A DNA stretch of 64,000 nucleotides from Apostichopus japonicus. Its lineage: Eukaryota > Echinodermata > Holothuroidea > Aspidochirotida > Stichopodidae. Positions 24,330 to 35,818 of the stretch are shown in pieces; positions within the stretch are counted from its first letter, which is position 1; the number at the start of each line of letters is the position of its first letter. A program made the translations under genes and the position numbers. Under the pieces are notes generated by a model, which saw nothing but the letters and a program-made list of their open reading frames with translations, did no database searches and was not told the DNA's origin. The stretch covers positions 8,257,001-8,321,000 of the forward strand of contig NC_092568.1 in the NCBI RefSeq assembly GCF_037975245.1, written 5' to 3'.

Positions 24330-25588
24330 CGATTCGAAGTAAGCTTTCCCATTCATATGGTACGGATTATAAAGTTAGGCCATAATTACTGTACCACGGG
24401 CAAGATGAAACATTTCCAAGTTGAAAATAAGAACAAAGAAAAAATTTCATACCACTGCTAATAATTTCTGAATGGCACCGAGTCTTATTATCGATTCGCG
24501 AAATTGGTACCTCTATAATCTATTTTAGTAAACACAACGTCGGGAACTCCTCGCAGCCATGCAGCTGCCCAGAGCTAGCGTTGTGAAAGTGAATGTGACA
24601 ACCCGTCACTCACTTGCCTAACTTTGGTGGCAACACTGGCAAGCTCTCGTTTGGTCAGATAATAGTTGTGAACTTCAATAACTCACCAGTCTGAATGATA
24701 ATACGTATCTATTAATATCATCGTCGTTTACACCTGACCAAGTCATGTTGTTTTTGTTAAAACAGAGAGTCTGTGAGAGGCAGTTTCGCTTGTCAAGGTT
24801 TAGAAAAGCCCTAGTCAGGGTTGACCAACCCTAACCATGCAATGTTCATAACCTATAAACTTCCATATATCTGAAGTACGACATGATAGGGCGTCATGGT
24901 CAACTTCTGATCTATATTACTCATGATATTACTATATATTACTACCGTTAGTAGATCTGTCTGGGCAAGTTCTATTGTTATCAGCTTCGATCCCTCTTTG
25001 AAACACGGGGCCCTGTATGATTACGAAGATTCACGATGAAATTCTGGTGGAAAATTCGATGTTTGCAAAAATAAAAAGGTTAATATCTTGGCTAATAATA
25101 TAAGATATAAGAACAAGTCTACGTTCTGTTCATATATGTTGACTATCCAAGTTTAGTGCGACTGGTTGACGATATATGATTTTGGGTACACCTTAAGGCA
25201 GGGACGCAATGTATGAGTTTGTGGGGTGTACTAATACCCCCCTCCCCCGAAATGCGTCACGTCAACGCGGCTGTTAATATCACTCATAAATCGGCAATGT
25301 TAGCTAGGCCCTATACATATCATTTCTCTGCTCTGATGAGATCAAGATAACGATTCGAGTCAATATCACTAGCTGTAGTGCCGAATAATACGCGTTAGCA
25401 TGTCTTGACCACGATTGATCATGGTAAGACCAAGTTTTTTTTTTATCTGCAGTAAAATACCGTTCATCCGAACGGATCAGGGCCAACGATAGTTTGTATC
25501 CTTTATAAATGTCCTTATTGAGCGCATTATGATGACATTTTCGCGGCATATTTTGACCACACCTAGCTGACACTGATCGTGTTGAGTT
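24330..25588. other. Gene-free stretch
   Basis: No exon or repeat family recognised. Somewhat richer in CpG than its surroundings near 24480-24600. Confidence 0.4.
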
Positions 25589-25589
25589 T

Positions 25590-25660
25590 AATATAATAAA
25601 TAATAATAAATTACACTTATATAGCGCTTAATACAGCGTTTCAAAGCGCTTAAAAACGTT
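25590..25660 (-). mobile_element. SINE/LINE 3'-tail remnant with ATT tail
   Basis: On the minus strand GCGCTATATAAGTGTAATTT is followed by (ATT)n. Closely similar to the end at 45058-45135, including the AGCGTTTCAAAGCGCTT-type block. Confidence 0.65.
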
Positions 25661-25888
25661 TTTCTCAATAAGTTGTGACATTTTATATCGAAAATTCAAC
25701 GAAGCTTTGGACGAATTAGTCTCGAAATTTCGACATTTTATATCGAATTTTCAAGTTTTCTTTACCAAATTCTGGCGAGTTGTGTCCGATGTTTCAGCTC
25801 AAAGCTTTGTAGTTTCATCTAAAATATCGAATTTTCATTTCGAAATTTTAAGGTGTGATCATTCAATTTTGGAAGTTTCATCTAAACG

Positions 25889-26628
25889 TGAAGACTCGCC
25901 CAAACCGCGTGCCGCGCTCTGAAAAGTTAATTTTCCGTTGCTTGCAAGTGAAGTCTTTTCGGGTCGCTACAAAATGCAGACAGTAATGAAACGTGATACT
26001 TTTATCTATATGACATGAGATGTCCATCGCTGCTATGTGTGTGGGTATTGACCGTATCTGCATGTATTGACTGTGCACTAGTATACAAATAATAAATGGT
26101 TATGAGTGCAATAGTGCAAATATTTCATTCGTTGAAAGATGTAATTTGTTCCATTCAACGAGGCGCAGCCGAGTTGAATGGAACAAATTACATCTTTCAA
26201 CGAATGAAATATTTGCACTATTGCACGAATGGAAACCATTCATTATTTGTTTTATACAACACCTTCAAATTTGGATATAATTGGATGACGGTAAAATGCA
26301 CTCATGCAACAGATTGTTTTGAACAGACAGGTTTCTCTGCTCTCCTACCATTGAAAAAAGTGCTATCAAAAAAAGTATAACACATGGTTCTATTTCATAG
26401 AGTGCAATAGAGCGGATTTTGCATGAAATCGATGAGCAATTGACCAATCAAATGGCCGGAATATTATTAAGTGTTGCATAATGTCTAATTACCGACGGTA
26501 GCAAGCTATGTGTGTAATTTCTGGGATCGATGGTGGTGTCTAACACTTCTATTACACCTCATTCGAAAGGCTAAGTCAGATTACCGGCATGAGACGTTTC
26601 TATGTGCGCGAGTCTTCAATGCCTTTAA
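25889..26628 (+). mobile_element. TTAA MITE, copy 2, split by an insertion
   Basis: The left part runs from about 25889 (GTGAAGACTCGCCC) to 26082 (GCACTAGT). The right part resumes at 26483 (GTCTAATTACCGACGG) and ends CTTCAATGCCT plus TTAA (26625). Compared with the other copies the body is continuous across the insertion point, so about 400 bp were added later. The first ten bases of the left terminus are lost. Confidence 0.85.
26083..26482. mobile_element. Foldback-type insertion with a perfect 54-bp palindrome
   Basis: Inserted cleanly between CACTAGT and GTCTAATT of the host MITE. Arms 26106-26159 and 26173-26226 are perfect reverse complements (54 of 54) around a 13-base loop containing GGCGCAGCC. 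The pairing extends outward imperfectly (CAAATAATAAATGGTT at 26086 against AACCATTCATTATTTG), giving a foldback of about 165 bases. The remaining 230 bases to 26482 are unique, apart from a second GAGTGCAATAG. No clear target duplication. Family unknown. Confidence 0.75.
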
Positions 26629-27775
26629 ATTTCGATGTAACATCCCAAAAGTTCGTCATTTTATCTCTAAATTTTTATTTTGTTTTTAACATCACAAACA
26701 GTTCTATGTTATTAGCACAACCAATTGCGTGCACGTAGACCTAATTATAGACCTAGTTTATAGCCTAAGTATGCCTCAGAATGCACAATTTCACATCTAA
26801 AATTCTTATTTTATTTTTCTGGGGGGGGGACCCATGTCCCATCTACATCGGAGTCGGTTTCAGTATCCCGGCAATATCCGCAACCGGCCCTCCTTTAAAA
26901 ATCCCGGAATCTTCCTTGAATTCTTTTTATCGCTGGTGGAATCTGATCAAAGCATCGATGAAATCATGCAGTTGAAGGAAATACAGTCCTAAACCACAGT
27001 GCAACATCAGAAGGATCATTATTAGTTGACCATTGTCTATTTTTTCATTAGCCTATAACATCTAATAGCAGATATATAGCTATTGAACACGTCTACCTAA
27101 AATGTGTATGCGCAGCAGTGCGGCAGAGTGAACCATGCATGTTTACGATAACACCAACCGATCTTTGGGTTACACATGATTTTCGAGGTCAGCACGTATG
27201 ACCTGGATTTATCAAATTTGACCTCAAGTCGTAACCTACACCGCACTCAGCATAAACCACAGGTAGCAGCGGCCTAGACCGTAACAACTTAAAATAGGAA
27301 AAGTGTAACAGGTATTTGAGTACGTCCACACGTTCGAGTGGTACCTATCAGTGGTAGCCAAAACTCGTTGAAGAGGTGAACCAGTAACATTTTACTTGTT
27401 GAGAAGTAAGTCCAGATAGTTTTACTATCCTACTGTTGGATTGTGTGAAAAGCTGTTCTTGTTAATAATACACACATACAGGTGCATGCTCATTATTCTT
27501 GAGCACTGACTGACTGAGCTAACGTTGGGGCATATATATTACTATATGCCTACTGTCTGATTTTGGGCTTGGTATTCCGTGTGTTGTGTGTCATAGCAAA
27601 TTGGCTTTCTGCGTATACCTATGGCCTGACTTTATCCTGGTAATTTAGATTTCCTCTTTAGATTATGACTAGTACATTATGAATGCTCAATCAACCATAG
27701 CTATCAAACCATCAGTGTTAGGCCATAAGGATTGGGGATACTGATGGTATGCATATGTACCAGGTTAGGGTCTAG
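26629..27775. other. Gene-free stretch
   Basis: No exon recognised. A G9 run lies at 26821. The open frame near 26.8 kb has no family motif. Confidence 0.4.
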
Positions 27776-27783
27776 GTGTCTAC

Positions 27784-28197
27784 TAGGGATGCACCGGATC
27801 CAAATTTTTGGATCCGGCCGGAACCGGATTTTGCCGGATAGTACATGAAATCCGGCCGGATAAAATCCGGCCGGAACCGGATTTTTTCATTACACAAAAG
27901 AAAATCATCAATAAGAAGGAGAAGTATGAAACAAGGAGCAAATCTTAGTTCAGCTGCTAGACCATTGAGAAAATTAAATTAAACATGTTAAACCTAATTT
28001 TTCCTTTGAATATTTTTATTAATTTTTGGAAATAGTTACATTGATTTAAGTTAATACCAACACCTTTTTAAGGAATAATTCAGGCCAGATTTTGAAAAAG
28101 ATCCGGCCGGATTTTGAAAAATATCCGGCCGGAACCAGATAATTGCTCACTATCCGGCCGGATAGTCTGGCCGGACCGGATATCTGGTGCATCCCTA
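27784..28197. mobile_element. Complete hAT MITE with 8-bp target duplication
   Basis: A 414-bp element with ends TAGGGATGCACCGGAT and CTGGTGCATCCCTA, flanked by the perfect 8-bp duplication GTGTCTAC (27776-27783 and 28198-28205). Both subterminal regions contain multiple TCCGGCCGGA palindromes, probably transposase-binding sites. The middle is AT-rich and non-coding. TAGGGATGCACCG-type ends with 8-bp duplications are typical of hAT elements. Confidence 0.93.
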
Positions 28198-28205
28198 GTG
28201 TCTAC

Positions 28206-28835
28206 CACTTTTGAAAGTATATTGCCCTTCCTAAGATATACTGTATATAGGAAACTACACTTCTTTACAATATTTCAGAACTTGAAAGAAAATACAAATA
28301 TGCTTGAATCCTTGATTAAACTTAAAATGAGTCTGTCTCTCTTAGGTTCTTCCAACTTTAGCGTCTCTTTCCTCAACTCACGCATCAATCTTTTCCAACT
28401 TACGCATCTAGCTATCGCTATATCAGTTCACCCGCCACTAATTATTATTGTTTTCTTTGCAGGTAATTTGTGCTTGTTCATTCCAGCTCCTTTAAATAAC
28501 TTTTGAAAGTTACATTTCAAAATGCCAGAAGTTCCGGCGTTTGTACTAGTCTTTCAACTTGTACGTCCCACATGTTTCCAGATGCCCCGGAATGCCTACG
28601 TAGATATACTGTACCGGTATTCAACTTTTGTTCAATGTCTCAGTACACCCTGCTCTCAATGAGGGATGGTCATCGGTATCAGCTTTCTACAAACCACCAG
28701 ACCTTAACTCCATCCCCTTCCCCTCGTCCTCTCAGCCCATTACAGGTTCCACATACACTGATATTTCAGCTGTCCATTTTGCTCTTCCATCATAACCCCT
28801 GTGATTACTCACTTTGTGCTTCATTTTCATTTCAG
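28206..28835. other. Upstream region of the SDR gene
   Basis: Holds no recognised coding exon. A good splice acceptor (TTCATTTTCATTTCAG) ends at 28835, 32 bases before the SDR start codon, suggesting that the 5' untranslated region is spliced. Another acceptor-like TTTTCTTTGCAG ends near 28462. No promoter element could be assigned. Confidence 0.4.
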
Positions 28836-28867
28836 TCGAGCCCTCTCTGGAGTGAATCAAGTTAAGG

Positions 28868-29683
28868 ATGATGACTGGACGAGTGTTCCTAATCACAGGC
28901 TCCACAGATGGCATCGGCAAGCACACGGCTCATCTGATAGCCAAACTGGGAGCCACGGTGCTGGTTCACGGCCGCAGCCCAGAACGAGTACAGCTAACAC
29001 AGCTGGAAGTCCAACAGCAGTCCGGAAATGCCAACGTCCACGGCTATGTGGCCGATTTTGCCTCTTTGGAAGGGGTCCGGCAACTTTCTCGAGACATTCA
29101 CCAGAATCACTCCAGTCTTGACGTTCTGATAAATAACGCGGGAGTATTGGAGACAAAACGGATGGAATCGGCGGATGGCTATGAAATGACTTTTGCCGTC
29201 AATGTTCTTTCACCGTTCTATTTAACTTCCCTCCTCCTTGATTTGCTCAAGAAAGGTAATGCACCTCGCTTGATCAATGTGGCTTCCATCTCCCAGGCCT
29301 GTCGTATAGACTTTGACGACTTGCAGTTCCAAATGAATTACGGTAACGGGGTCCCTGCCTACGAACTCTCTAAACTCTGCAATATAATGTTTACCTATAT
29401 GATGGCGGAGAAATTCCAACCGTGCGGCATGACGGTCAACACCTTGGATCCCGGTACGGTCAACACAAAGATGCTATTAAAATCCTGGGGTGCTATCGGA
29501 GTCTCCGTAGATGAAGCAGATTATGAATACAACTTGGCTACGAGTTCTGCTTATGACAACGTAACCGGCAAATACTTTGTTTACAATCAAGACGCAATGT
29601 CATCTCATGTCTCCTATGACAAGAAAAAACAGCAAAAACTCTGGGATATATTGGTGAAAATTACTGGCGCCAAATTTGATTAA
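28868..29683 (+). CDS. Classical short-chain dehydrogenase/reductase, intronless
   Basis: An uninterrupted 271-residue frame with all hallmarks of a classical SDR. The Rossmann cofactor motif TGSTDGIG is at residues 10-17, HGR at 34-36 (an Arg there favours NADP(H)), and D63 follows the third strand. NNAG is at 89-92. The catalytic tetrad is N112, S140 (within NVASIS), Y165 and K169 (YELSK). A PGTVNT segment follows near residue 194. The length is normal for the family and there is no signal peptide or clear membrane segment. The overall style is closest to retinol-dehydrogenase, WWOX and DHRS-like SDRs; the substrate cannot be told. The first of two adjacent ATGs (28868 and 28871) was chosen. 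The coding part has no introns, unlike PARP1 nearby, which may mean a retrocopy or transferred gene. The frame is intact and looks functional. Confidence 0.9.
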   Translation: MMTGRVFLITGSTDGIGKHTAHLIAKLGATVLVHGRSPERVQLTQLEVQQQSGNANVHGYVADFASLEGVRQLSRDIHQNHSSLDVLINNAGVLETKRMESADGYEMTFAVNVLSPFYLTSLLLDLLKKGNAPRLINVASISQACRIDFDDLQFQMNYGNGVPAYELSKLCNIMFTYMMAEKFQPCGMTVNTLDPGTVNTKMLLKSWGAIGVSVDEADYEYNLATSSAYDNVTGKYFVYNQDAMSSHVSYDKKKQQKLWDILVKITGAKFD

Positions 29684-30080
29684 TTGAGTCTTGAACAGTT
29701 GATAACAAATCTACCTTTTATTTACAATCACTGAGAAGTCAACAACTTTGTTGTATACTCAGAGACTGGGAGCAAACCATGACAATTGTGATGTTGTGGG
29801 CGAGTGGGGTCATTGTATAAACTTATTGTTGTGTTTATGCAAAGACCCAAACTAGGGCAAATGGTTTAAGTATTAGCCTGACTTACTCTCAACATTGCAA
29901 GTAAGTTTCATATCGAGATGGAGCAATTAAATTGCCCCAGTGTTAACATCACCTTTGTTTACACCAAAAAAAAGTAGCAGTTCTTTTTCAAAACATCATT
30001 CAGATGCAAGCACAAGCAAATATCGTGACCTCAATACAAGATATAATATCGGGAGAGCAAAAAATATAGAGAAATAAAAG
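29684..30080. other. SDR 3' flank
   Basis: Non-coding. An AATAAA at 30072 could be the polyadenylation signal. No other feature seen. Confidence 0.4.
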
Positions 30081-30140
30081 TTAGCCTCTGAAGAAGATCC
30101 TGTAAGGATGAAAAATTTCAGACCCCTCTAGTTTTTACAA
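30081..30140 (+). mobile_element. Partial copy of the hammerhead-like Penelope end
   Basis: TTAGCCTCTGAAGAAGATCC matches the core of the inverted repeat at 22269-22393. It is followed by TGTAAGGAT and GAAAAATTTCAG, so the second core is preserved only loosely. The copy ends in AGTTTTTAC. Confidence 0.55.
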
Positions 30141-30219
30141 ATATTATATTGAATAACAATGTACAAAGTGAACAGGTCTTGTTGGACTCAATGCAGTCAT
30201 GGTTTAAACTGCCAGCGAA

Positions 30220-30456
30220 GTGTATGTATTTTAGATCCTCTTCCAAGCAGGAACTCGCGAAGAAGCCATCATTGGCTTATCAAAGCCGCAAGCTGACCGA
30301 AGTCAGTCTCTTAGATTCATATTTAACATCCATGATTATGAATCGTCAATTGTCAACAACTCTGTAACTGGACGACATACATTAATCTTGGAGTGACTCG
30401 AACTCGGGACCTTATGATTGAAAGGCACAAGCATTAACCACTGAGCTAACACTCCT
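30220..30456 (-). mobile_element. tRNA-derived SINE (family B), copy 1
   Basis: On the minus strand the head reads GGAGTGTTAGCTCAGTGGTT, containing the A box TAGCTCAGTGG. A B-box-like GTTCGAGTCACTCC follows, and the two ends pair as an acceptor stem (GGAGTG with CACTCC). The body ends GGATCTAAAATACATACA. Two other copies lie at 36968-37203 and 46589-46827. Confidence 0.85.
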
Positions 30457-30829
30457 GTGAAGTGATTATTGATTCGAGGGTACTCGTTTAAACGTGTCAC
30501 GAGACCCAAGGTGGTGAAGTCTGAGACAATTACTATTTAATGGTGCTAAGTATAATGATTGCATACAATATAGACTAATGTACAATTAACTTAGGAATGG
30601 GTGGGTCAGTGCATCTGCCCATTCCAAGATGGGTTCAATTAATGTTTTTGGTTTGGAACATTTTGTAAACAAAAACAGGACATCTGCTGTTTGATGTTTT
30701 AATTTGCTCGATTTCTGTTTTATGAGCCAATATTATGAGAAATAAGTACATCATCGTAATTGTGTTTATTTACATAATATTACCAAAAGGGGTTGCATAG
30801 ACTGACAAGATTGATTGCATAACGAGTCT

Positions 30830-31195
30830 TTAAAGGGTGTTAAGACTCGCACACGAAGAAACGTCTGATGCCGGTAATCTGACCTAGTTTCGAATGAGGT
30901 GTAACAGAAGTGTTAAACACCACCATCTATCCCAGAAAATACACACACAGCTTGCTACCATTGGTAATTAGACACTAGTGTACAGTCAATACATGCAGCT
31001 ACAGTCAATACCCACAACACAGTGTACATAGCAGCGATGGACATCTCAGGTCCAGATAAAAGATAACAAGGTATCACGTTTCATTACTGTCTGCATTTTG
31101 TAGCGACAAGAAAAAAACTTCACTTGCAAGCAACGGAAAGTTAATTTGATTCAGAGGGCGGCACGCGGTTTGGGGCGTGTCTTCAATGCCTTTAA
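30830..31195 (-). mobile_element. TTAA MITE, copy 3
   Basis: Flanked by TTAA at 30830 and 31192, 366 bp, inverted relative to copy 1. Terminal repeats read AGGGTGTTAAGACTCGC at the left and complement of AGGCATTGAAGACACGC at the right. The body matches the other copies throughout. Confidence 0.9.
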
Positions 31196-33490
31196 AACTC
31201 TTTGAATCGTTCGGATAACTGAATGGGTGAGAATCTCTACGAAAGTACTTTAAATATCAGCTTTGTCTAATGTGTACAGATTTGGGGTTGTATTGTGGTG
31301 ACTTTGAACACTTCAAATTTGGTGTGTGGACAGACAAAAACAGGAAGCTGTTGTTTTTGGCAAAATTGGAAAAATTAACTGCCCTATCGCCACCCCAAAA
31401 TAAGTTTGAAGGGTGAGCCGTGCTAGTTAGGTTTTATCAAAAAGATAGATTCTATTTGTACTTCTTTGAGAGCAACCGGAAGAGGACAAATAGTACAGTA
31501 ATTCAAAATATGATAATTTCAGCATTTGAAGAACATTCTTCATGACTGCTTCAGAAAATTGTGCCATGTGAGGATTTAAATTTTCTCCAATTTTCATTTT
31601 TTACTTTTTCAAAGTACTAGAAGACATTGATCAGTATTCATACCAGCTGCTATTTTTATTATCATAATTTGCTAAGTTAAATGCATACCATATCTTGAAT
31701 AATTTATGCTGAGATTTGTTATTTCTATCTTCATCATTATTATTATCCATTCACTTCTTCTGTGAAGTATTTGTCATAAAATTAAATGTTACTGTTTCAC
31801 CATCTTTGCATGTTTAAGTTTTATTCCATTTAAATTAAGAAAGAGGGTTTTAAGTCTATAGCAGCTAGTGACATTGATTTTTGGTCACATTTTTGGTGAC
31901 ACAATCAATACCGAAAAAACAGTCAACAATGCCAGTCACAATACAGTACCTTGACTTCTTAGGGGTTATTTGTATAAGAGTATTGGTCTTTTACTCACAA
32001 AGGAAGAACCATGCAACTTTGTGCCTGAATTTGTGGGAAATAATTTGAAGTAGTAGTGTAGATAGTATATATATACAAAGTATTAATTAGACCAAATAAG
32101 AGTCATTTAGTCTATGCCATGATATAAATTGCTGTTGGAAAGAATGTTTACATGCTATACATTTTTACTATTTAGATGTGCCTTCAACTTAAATATAAAT
32201 TAGTAACTAGCAAATTTCTTGTTAAAAATTGGAACATTTTAACTGTGAATATATGGAAATCCTAGATGGAACTGTCAATGGATGCTAAGGAAGTTTTTAA
32301 AGGGCATTGATGGATTTTAGTTCAATGGATTCATATTTCTGATTATGTATTTATTTATATTTGACTGTAGATTATCCATAATATAAACAACAGGATATCC
32401 AATATTCTATTTATTCAACTCATTGCCACGAAAGACAAAAAGGATAAATTAATCGCATTCTTCGTTTTGTCTTTATTTAAACTGTACTTAATTCAATTAA
32501 CCAACTGGTAGCATTGGCAATATAAATGATTTTACTTTGCCAAGTATGCCTCCCCTCCCAGTGTTGGGATACCCAAATAAGTCAACAAAACAATATCAGG
32601 CATACTTTACTGATGAATGCAACTTTACATATGGGAATGACTACACTTAAAATTCATGTTGCTGAACAAACCAAAGTACACATACACACACATACATACA
32701 TAGAAAAAAAAACAAAGAGAATTAATCGATTTTTTGTTCTTCATCTTGTTATGCCATAAAAACAGAATTAAAAAGTAATATGAAGGGATGAAACAAAGTG
32801 AAGCATAGATAGAAACAGGAGATCTTCTTTAAGATCGTAAAAGTAAACGAGAATATGTCCTTGTATTCAAGAGTTGCATGGAAAGTCTTGGATGGAAATG
32901 CAATGAAAGTAAAAGTTAACAAAAAAAGTAAATACAAAGAGGTTCATAAACAGTTCTTATAGACTTCACCAGATAAAAAGGTATAAGCTTTTGATAAAGA
33001 GATTCTGGGTAGCGTATCGGGCCTACTCTGTAGAAAGTGCTAGATAGTTGAAATTGAATACATGTATACGTTGTAGTTGTTATAACTACCAGGTTTTGTT
33101 TTACTTGAATTAATTCATGCTACTAAAATTAACATTTTTTTTTCGATTTCTTCTCATATTGTTCTAGTGTAAGGCACTTGAATTAATATAGAGACAACAG
33201 TGTGACGAAAGTTTTCTACAAAATGAACACGATGCAACATATGCCAATTTTTTATTTTTATGATTTCATATGCATAGTTTTGAAGAGAAAAAGAAAAAAA
33301 AACATTTGGCAAAGAAAGTTGTTGATCCTGAAGTCAAGTTGTCAAAAGAAAATCTTTAAGCACTTTAATTCGTCGGGAGTACCATATGCTACCCTCTGCT
33401 AAGCCTTTAATGCGGCTAACTGTAGGGGGCACTTCATAGAAATAATGCCATCTAGCATCTACTCTTTATAACTAAATAAAAACTGCAATA
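31196..33490. other. Gene-free stretch
   Basis: AT-rich sequence with no recognised exon, RNA gene or repeat family. A short CACATACA repeat lies near 32680-32700. Confidence 0.45.
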
Positions 33491-33495
33491 AAACC

Positions 33496-33789
33496 CAGGC
33501 GCGTAGCCAGGAATTTGCCAAGGGAGGGGCGAAACTGTAGATTCGGCATTGCAAACTATCTAAGCATAGCGCCACCATGATTGGCGCGAAGCGTACAAGA
33601 AAATTTTGGCTGTAAATGCCTCCCAGATCGCCGGAAATGGCACTTCCCATGCCTTGTAAGTTGCATCTTAGCATTTTCTCTTTTGAAAATACTAGCGATA
33701 TCATAAAAACCTTTAAAAGTTTTGCAAAAACTATGCTCAAGGGGGGGGGGGGCGGCTGCCCCCTTCGCCCACCCTTGGCTACGCGCCTG
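33496..33789 (+). mobile_element. 290-bp hAT MITE, copy A, with target duplication
   Basis: A 294-bp element with 14-bp inverted ends CAGGCGCGTAGCCA and TGGCTACGCGCCTG. It is flanked by the perfect 8-bp duplication ATAAAACC (33488-33495 and 33790-33797). Near-identical copies lie at 54435 and 55829. The interior carries GCGTACAAGAAAATTTTGGC, GATCGCCGGAAATGGCACTT and a long G run before the right end. Non-coding. The 8-bp duplication assigns it to hAT. Confidence 0.95.
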
Positions 33790-33797
33790 ATAAAACC

Positions 33798-34300
33798 TGG
33801 ACTATTCTGACTGCTTTAATCCACACCTTGGACTATTATCCGGACCCTCAATTTGGATCCCAAATTTCCAAAAAAGTACAGACTGTTTTAACACAACAGC
33901 AAAGTATCTCTTGGACAGTTTTTTCCAATTTTGTGTCTTTCACAATTTAATATTTTTAAATTTATTTATGGACAATCACACTAGCAAACCACACTTATTA
34001 TAGTATACAAAACTTTATTATCCCAATCTCCATATGCGGACAACCTCCATTCCAACAAGTCCTGGTACTCCAATATTTTACTATATAACTATACGCTGGC
34101 AATCTTCATTATCTATTGTTATCTTGTTTTACTGATTAAATCCATCTACTTTCTCTCCTTCGGTTGACAATGGTCCCTACTTCCACTTGACCAGCTTCAT
34201 AATGATTTAACCAGTTAATTAAAATACTGACACTCTTGATTCCAAGGGAGTAAAGATTGGCGATAAACAGTGTCTCCTACATTTGGTGATTTCAGCAGAG
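33798..34300. other. Gene-free stretch 3' of PARP1
   Basis: No exon recognised. A minus-strand AATAAA is present at 34014-34019. Confidence 0.4.
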
Positions 34301-34303
34301 GTA

Positions 34304-34309
34304 TAAATT

Positions 34310-34365
<56 letters not shown>

Positions 34366-34366
34366 T
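34304..34366. repeat. AT microsatellite
   Basis: TATATA run with two ATTTATAT interruptions. Confidence 0.95.
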
Positions 34367-34774
34367 TGGTACAACTATTTATTGTAAAATGTCGCCCACT
34401 ATTTGCATGATATGTTGAAGCAGTTGCAACACAACATTTGAGTTAGCTCCACTCCTCAATCCTAAGAATCCCGCAGATGCCTAGAGAGATGAGGAAATGT
34501 TTTGTTTTGAAATGTCATTAACTGATAGACATAAAACATATATTGGTGTCTTTAGATGCATAGATGTCCATTTGTTAAACAACAGAATCTTCTTTTGGGG
34601 TCATATTTTAAATGATCTATAACTTCCACCTGGGGTCATAGACTAATTCCACCTGGGTAACAAATTTGGTCAATCTTTCTCAATTATCTTTTTCAGAGAT
34701 AAAGATTTTTCAACTGTATTTGTTTAGTAAAGCTATGAATACATCTTATACAAAGACATGTACTCCCTGGATGG

Positions 34775-35700
34775 AATTGTCACTAGACTATCATCTCTAT
34801 ATAGAAAACAGATCATAATCTATATGAAGTAAACAGACTCTGTTCTCTATATCTCAGTATAAATATAGGCTCTATAGACTATAAATATAGACTCTCATCC
34901 CTATGTAGTCATCAATCTCTCTCTTATACAAAGTCTCCATACTATCATATCTACATAAAGAACGGACTGATCTTTATGTAGTCTCCAGACTGTTGTCTCT
35001 GGGAAATCTTCAGACTCTCCTTTCTAAGAAGTCTCCAGACTCTCATCTCTAGGTCTCCAGACTACCATTAATAGTGTATGTACTTCCAGACTCTCATCTC
35101 TATATAGTCTCCATACTATCTAACTATTGTTCCAGACTCATTCTATGTAGTCACCAGACTATATCATCTCTATGAACTCTACAGACTCTCATCTCTGTAA
35201 AGTCTCCAGACTCTCATCTCTATATAGTCTCCAGACTACCTTTAATAGTGTATTTACTTCCAGACTCTCACCTCTATATAGTCTACAGACTATCTCACTA
35301 TAGTTCCAGACTCATTCTATGTAGTCACCAGACTATATCATCTCTATGAACTCTACAGACTCTCATCTCTTAAAAGTCTCCAGACTCTCATCTCTATATT
35401 AGTCTCCAGACTATCTGACTATTGTTCCAGACTCATATCTATGCAGATATCAGACTATATCATCTCTGTGCAGTCTCCAGACTACCTTTAATAGTGTATG
35501 TACATTACAGACTCTCTCCTCTATATAGTCTCCAGACTTTCTCACTAAAGTTCCAGACTAATATCTATGCAGATATCAGACTGTCTCTGTGCAGTCTCCA
35601 GACTATCTTTGTGTAGCTCGATCCAGACTTTCATCTCTAAATAGTGACCGGACTCTTAAATGATCTCTACGAAGTTGTTAGACTTTGACTAGCTCCAGAC
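34775..35700. repeat. Degenerate AGTCTCCAGACT satellite just beyond the PARP1 stop
   Basis: About 900 bases of imperfect units of roughly 24-30 bp built from AGTCTCCAGACT and CTCATCTCTATAT. AGTCT-CC-AGACT is itself a small palindrome. Longer blocks recur too, such as the ACCTTTAATAGTGTATGTAC segment. It lies directly downstream of the PARP1 stop codon (35734), so it is probably in the 3' untranslated region or just past it. A shorter array of the same sequence in the opposite orientation lies in a PARP1 intron at 42855-43275. Confidence 0.85.
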
Positions 35701-35733
35701 TCTGGTCTCTCAATATGTGGTCTCCTGACACTC

Positions 35734-35818
35734 CTACCACAGACTTCCAGTCTTGTACTTGAACTTCATTTTGATCAAGTAACTCATTCTGATTTGGGCA
35801 ACATCGTACACAATGAAT
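35734..35818 (-). CDS. PARP1: PARP1 exon k: last coding exon and stop
   Basis: 85 nt. The first base A completes the Glu codon. It then encodes [20 protein letters not shown] and YKTGSLW, followed by TAG. Matches the conserved last strand and tail of PARP1. Confidence 0.95.
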
